From positions 4,030,001 through 4,094,000 of the forward strand of contig NC_026503.1 in the NCBI RefSeq assembly GCF_000182925.2: DNA of 64,000 bases, given 5' to 3'. Under the pieces are notes generated by a model. The model made no database searches. It was not told where the DNA came from and saw only the letters and a program-made list of their open reading frames with translations. Within the stretch, counting starts at the first letter, position 1, and every line of letters starts with the position of its first letter. Source of the stretch: Neurospora crassa OR74A (taxonomy: Eukaryota > Ascomycota > Sordariomycetes > Sordariales > Sordariaceae). Both the position numbers and the translations under genes were made by a program. Below are positions 60,979 through 64,000 of this stretch, piece after piece.

Positions 60979-61892
60979 AATTATCTTTACCTTATATATA
61001 ATATATATATAATACTTTATTTTACTAATAATATTATTAGAAGGAATAATACAATTATATTTACAATTAAAAAAGCGCTACGTAGTATAACTATACCTAC
61101 CCTAGCGAAATATTATAAGCCTACGACCCCTTATAACTAGGGCCGCCCCCCCTCGCGAATAATATTTTTATATTATAAATATAAAGAGGAATATCGCCGC
61201 TATAAAACCGTCCGTAAGCGTAAATTCCGAACTAGTAAAGCGGCCTTAATTAAAATTAAAAATAATTTATTTACTATAACTATAAATTTCCTACTAGTAA
61301 TACTATAATAACTATTTTCAATTTACTAACTATATATTTAATATAAGAATAAGGCTGATACCCTTACGCCTCCTACCGCGGACGGCGACTATTAGCGCTA
61401 TATCGAGTTCGGTTTGAACTATACTTATATCGCCCCCGGTATTATATATTAATTATATAAGGTCGCGAACTATTATTAATATATTTAGGCACCGTCGTAC
61501 CTAGCTAAAGCGCGCAACGCCTAAAATTCGTTGCCGTATACGAACTACATTAAACGCCGTAGAAAATAGTATATTATAAGAACGGTCGCTAAAGGCTTAC
61601 TTATCTTAATAAAGGAAAATTATATTATTCCTTCAATATAAATTCTCTTATTTCTATCGGTAATAATAATAAATAAAATTCTAATTATATATAAATTATA
61701 TATAGGGTTAATATTACTGCCTTTTTCGAAACCAGTATAGCGCCCGCTTCCGCCTCTGTTTTCCGCTATTTCGAAGTTGAGAATAAGAAGCTCAAGGAGT
61801 ATATCTCTCAATTTAATAATGCAGCGGCTAAGGTCGCTACTACTATTAATAAGTTTAGGGATACTATTAAATTAGATTCTAATAAAGAGTAA
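60979..61892 (+). pseudogene. Decayed transposon-like gene, one frame with only TAA/TAG stops, plus a less damaged 3' end
   Basis: From 60979 to about 61,650 one frame carries twelve stops, all TAA or TAG and none TGA, the result expected if RIP changed CAA, CAG or TGG codons. The first 53 codons and the next 55 are open, with one TAG at 61138. They read as basic, DNA-binding-like text (KKALRSITIPTLAKYY, then YRRYKTVRKRKFRTSKAA). Further right are YIEFGLNYTYIAPG and NSLPYTNYIKRRRK. At 61695-61892 a different frame is open for 65 codons and ends in TAA. This part (FRYFEVENKKLKEYISQFNN, then AAAKVATTINKFRDTIKL) looks like an amphipathic helix and has several CpA and TpG left. The frame change may reflect a lost intron or indel. 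Family not recognised. It lies just right of the assembly gap, so its 5' part may be missing. Confidence 0.6.
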
Positions 61893-64000
61893 ATTTATAT
61901 ATATTAACTATATATTTGAATATATACTATAGAATGTAAATAAAGGCTTTAGTAACGTATAGTTATATATATTATTAGATTGGGTTGTATAGAAAATAAT
62001 TCTAGAATAAAATTTGGAATAGATTTAGGTATAGTAGATACGTTAATAGTAGACTTTAATATAATAAGCTTACCTTTACCTTTAATAAATATAAAATATA
62101 TAATTTACTTTTTTAAATTATATATATACTTATATATATATATATTTATATTCCTATAATTACTACTTGCGATAGCTCTTATTTTTAATTTACTTTAATA
62201 AGACTATTATTAATCGTTATATACTATTACTCTATTTATTAATTAATTATTAACTTTATTATTCTCTATTATTATTACTTATAAAGTATATCTTTGTATA
62301 ATAATAAAGGGTAATAGATATATAATAGTTAGGTATATATCTGAATTCTTAGTAGAAAATTTAATTATAAGTAAATAGTATATCCGTATATATGCTATAT
62401 ATACGAAGATTTATAAAACAATATAGTTGTATATAAATTAGTAATTTTTATTCAAGTTCAATTTTATTTTATTAGAAAATATAGGATTAGGGATTGTTCG
62501 TAGTATAAATACTATAAATCTTATTTATAATATAAAAGTGAGGTAGATAATAAAAGTATTATAATTTATAATTCGAGAATAAAAATAAATAATTATTCTA
62601 CTTAGTTTTATAAATTTCCATATTATAAAATATATAAGATTAGGATATAATGTAGCTACAAACTTACTACTCTTACTTAGGATAAAGGTAAGGTAAATTA
62701 TTAATTTATTTACTAGACTCTATTTACGAACTATCCCTCCTTTTTCTACCTATCTTCTTTTATATTTAAATTAATTTTTTCCTTATTAACTTTTCCTATT
62801 TTATATATACAAATTTCTATTATACTTAAATATTATAATTTTATATTATAAAGTAAAGGGTAAGTAATTAACGGTTGGTATTAAAATAATTATACTATTT
62901 ATATTAATATCCTTCCTCTTATAAATACTCTATACGCCCGTATTCTTTTACCTTACTTATAACCTAACTTCGATTTACGTATAGAACGAAATATACGAAT
63001 TGCCTTACAAGCGCAACCAACTATAGATAAAATAACGAATTAGCTATAGGGTTTATTATTGAGGGATATTTATAAGTAATTGCGTTTCACCCTTATAAAT
63101 AAAATATATACTAACGGAATATTATAATAATATACGTAGACGTATTTTACACTAATAATTTATACCTTACGTATAGATATTTCTATAATCCGGTAGAGAA
63201 CTCTAATTTAAATTATATTCCGCCTACGAGGGTTGAAGGTAAAGTTTATTCCTTTATACCTTTACTTATATTGAATATATATTAATATATATTAAGTTAT
63301 AAGGGCGATTTAAAGGAGGAGGATACCCTTAATACCCTAAATCCGATGCGCTATATTATTTCTAAAATTAATAGTACTATTTATCCTATTATTATCGGTT
63401 TTAATTAGCAATATAAATTTATTATTACAAATAGCGCAACCTTCTAACTTATAGTATACTTTATACTAGCCAATAACAATATACATTCAATTATTTTTTT
63501 TACTAATATTTCTAAAAATACGCTGGCACTTTCGTAATATATATCCTACGGTTGTAGCTAAAATTATTAGAACCCGCATTACTAACGCAAAAACGCTCGC
63601 TAGCCGTAAGTATATACCTTCCTTTATATATCTTGATATATATTTCTTATATATTATTTTTACTAACTATAATTTTTTAGTACGTTAATTCAATATATTC
63701 TAACCCGGTAGTAGCGTTATAATAATTTTTACTACCCTCCTATTAATATTTAAATTCTAAATAGGATTATTCTAAAGTTAGAAGAGTTTATTAGGTTCGA
63801 CGGGTAATTTAAGGGTATTTATAATTAATTTTTTATTTACAAAATAAATTCCTCGCTATAGCTATTTATCCCTACTGTAGCCCCTTTATATTTATATATT
63901 ATTACTAATAATTTATACCTCTACTTATAAATATATAAAAGAAAAGGATTAATTTAATATAAGCCTCCTCTTATTTAACGTAGCGACCCGTTGCTTATAA

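Larger units (their letters stand above)
43450..64000. repeat. RIP-mutated AT-rich block, no intact genes
   Basis: Composition changes abruptly near 43,450 and stays AT-rich to the end. TpA is everywhere. In 43,861-44,100 I count one CpA and no TpG, but eight CpG. Loss of CpA/TpG with CpG kept is the signature of repeat-induced point mutation, not of simple CpG deamination. No frame longer than about 68 codons survives, and none of the survivors has a recognisable domain. Between the sub-features listed below I see nothing supportable: short AT-rich tracts, pyrimidine-rich patches at about 57,420-57,490 and 60,800-60,860, and no tRNA, rRNA or telomere repeat. It is probably a nest of old transposons, perhaps pericentromeric or subtelomeric heterochromatin; the window cannot decide which. 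Confidence 0.9.

Noticed and set aside
43450-64000. Mitochondrial DNA insertion or a horizontally acquired AT-rich island
   Set aside because: The depletion is specific to CpA and TpG with CpG kept, which RIP explains; no mitochondrial gene or foreign coding sequence is visible.
1-64000. CRISPR array, bacterial operon or secondary metabolite cluster
   Set aside because: No regularly spaced repeats with unique spacers, and no polyketide, peptide synthetase or tailoring genes; the genes are spliced eukaryotic housekeeping genes.

Overview
The window is nuclear DNA of a filamentous ascomycete, most likely a sordariomycete close to the Sordariales. The genes have short introns of about 50-110 nt with GT...CTRAY...YAG signals. 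The encoded proteins are typical of Pezizomycotina, including a fused or facultatively fused MoaA/MoaC locus (cnxABC / nit-7). The last third shows the mark of repeat-induced point mutation (RIP): very AT-rich DNA, almost no CpA or TpG, but CpG retained. The species cannot be named from the sequence alone.

Positions 1-41,050 are a normal gene-rich arm with eleven loci. In order they are: PP2A scaffold subunit A (minus strand, runs off the left edge), a myotubularin-type phosphoinositide phosphatase (minus), ribosomal protein S3 (plus), a NIPA-type magnesium transporter (minus), an acidic nuclear-looking protein (minus), coatomer delta subunit (plus), APC/C subunit 4 (plus), a SIP3/Lam-type BAR-PH-GRAM-StART-like membrane-contact protein (plus), a two-RRM RNA-binding protein (minus), a WRAP73/Wdr8-type WD40 protein (minus) and the molybdenum cofactor locus (plus). 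I derived exon boundaries by hand from splice signals, reading frame and family conservation. They are housekeeping genes with no operon-like relationship. Several adjacent pairs are divergent and share 1.1-1.4 kb promoter regions.

The most interesting genic feature is the molybdenum cofactor locus. A complete MoaA frame ends in Gly-Gly-stop. The stop codon overlaps a usable GT donor, and a 354-nt facultative intron then leads in frame into a MoaC domain that has no ATG of its own upstream of the domain. Splicing would therefore choose between a free MoaA with a Gly-Gly end and a MoaA-MoaC fusion, as in human MOCS1. A candidate internal mitochondrial processing motif lies between the two domains.

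Positions 41,053-43,450 are gene-free GC-balanced DNA. At about 43,450 composition switches abruptly, and from there to 64,000 the window is one RIP-mutated, AT-rich block with a 100-N assembly gap at 60,566. I see no intact gene in it. It holds several diverged tandem duplications and at least three decayed reading frames. The longest runs from 60,979 to about 61,650 in one frame, interrupted only by TAA and TAG, with no TGA, as expected if RIP created the stops.
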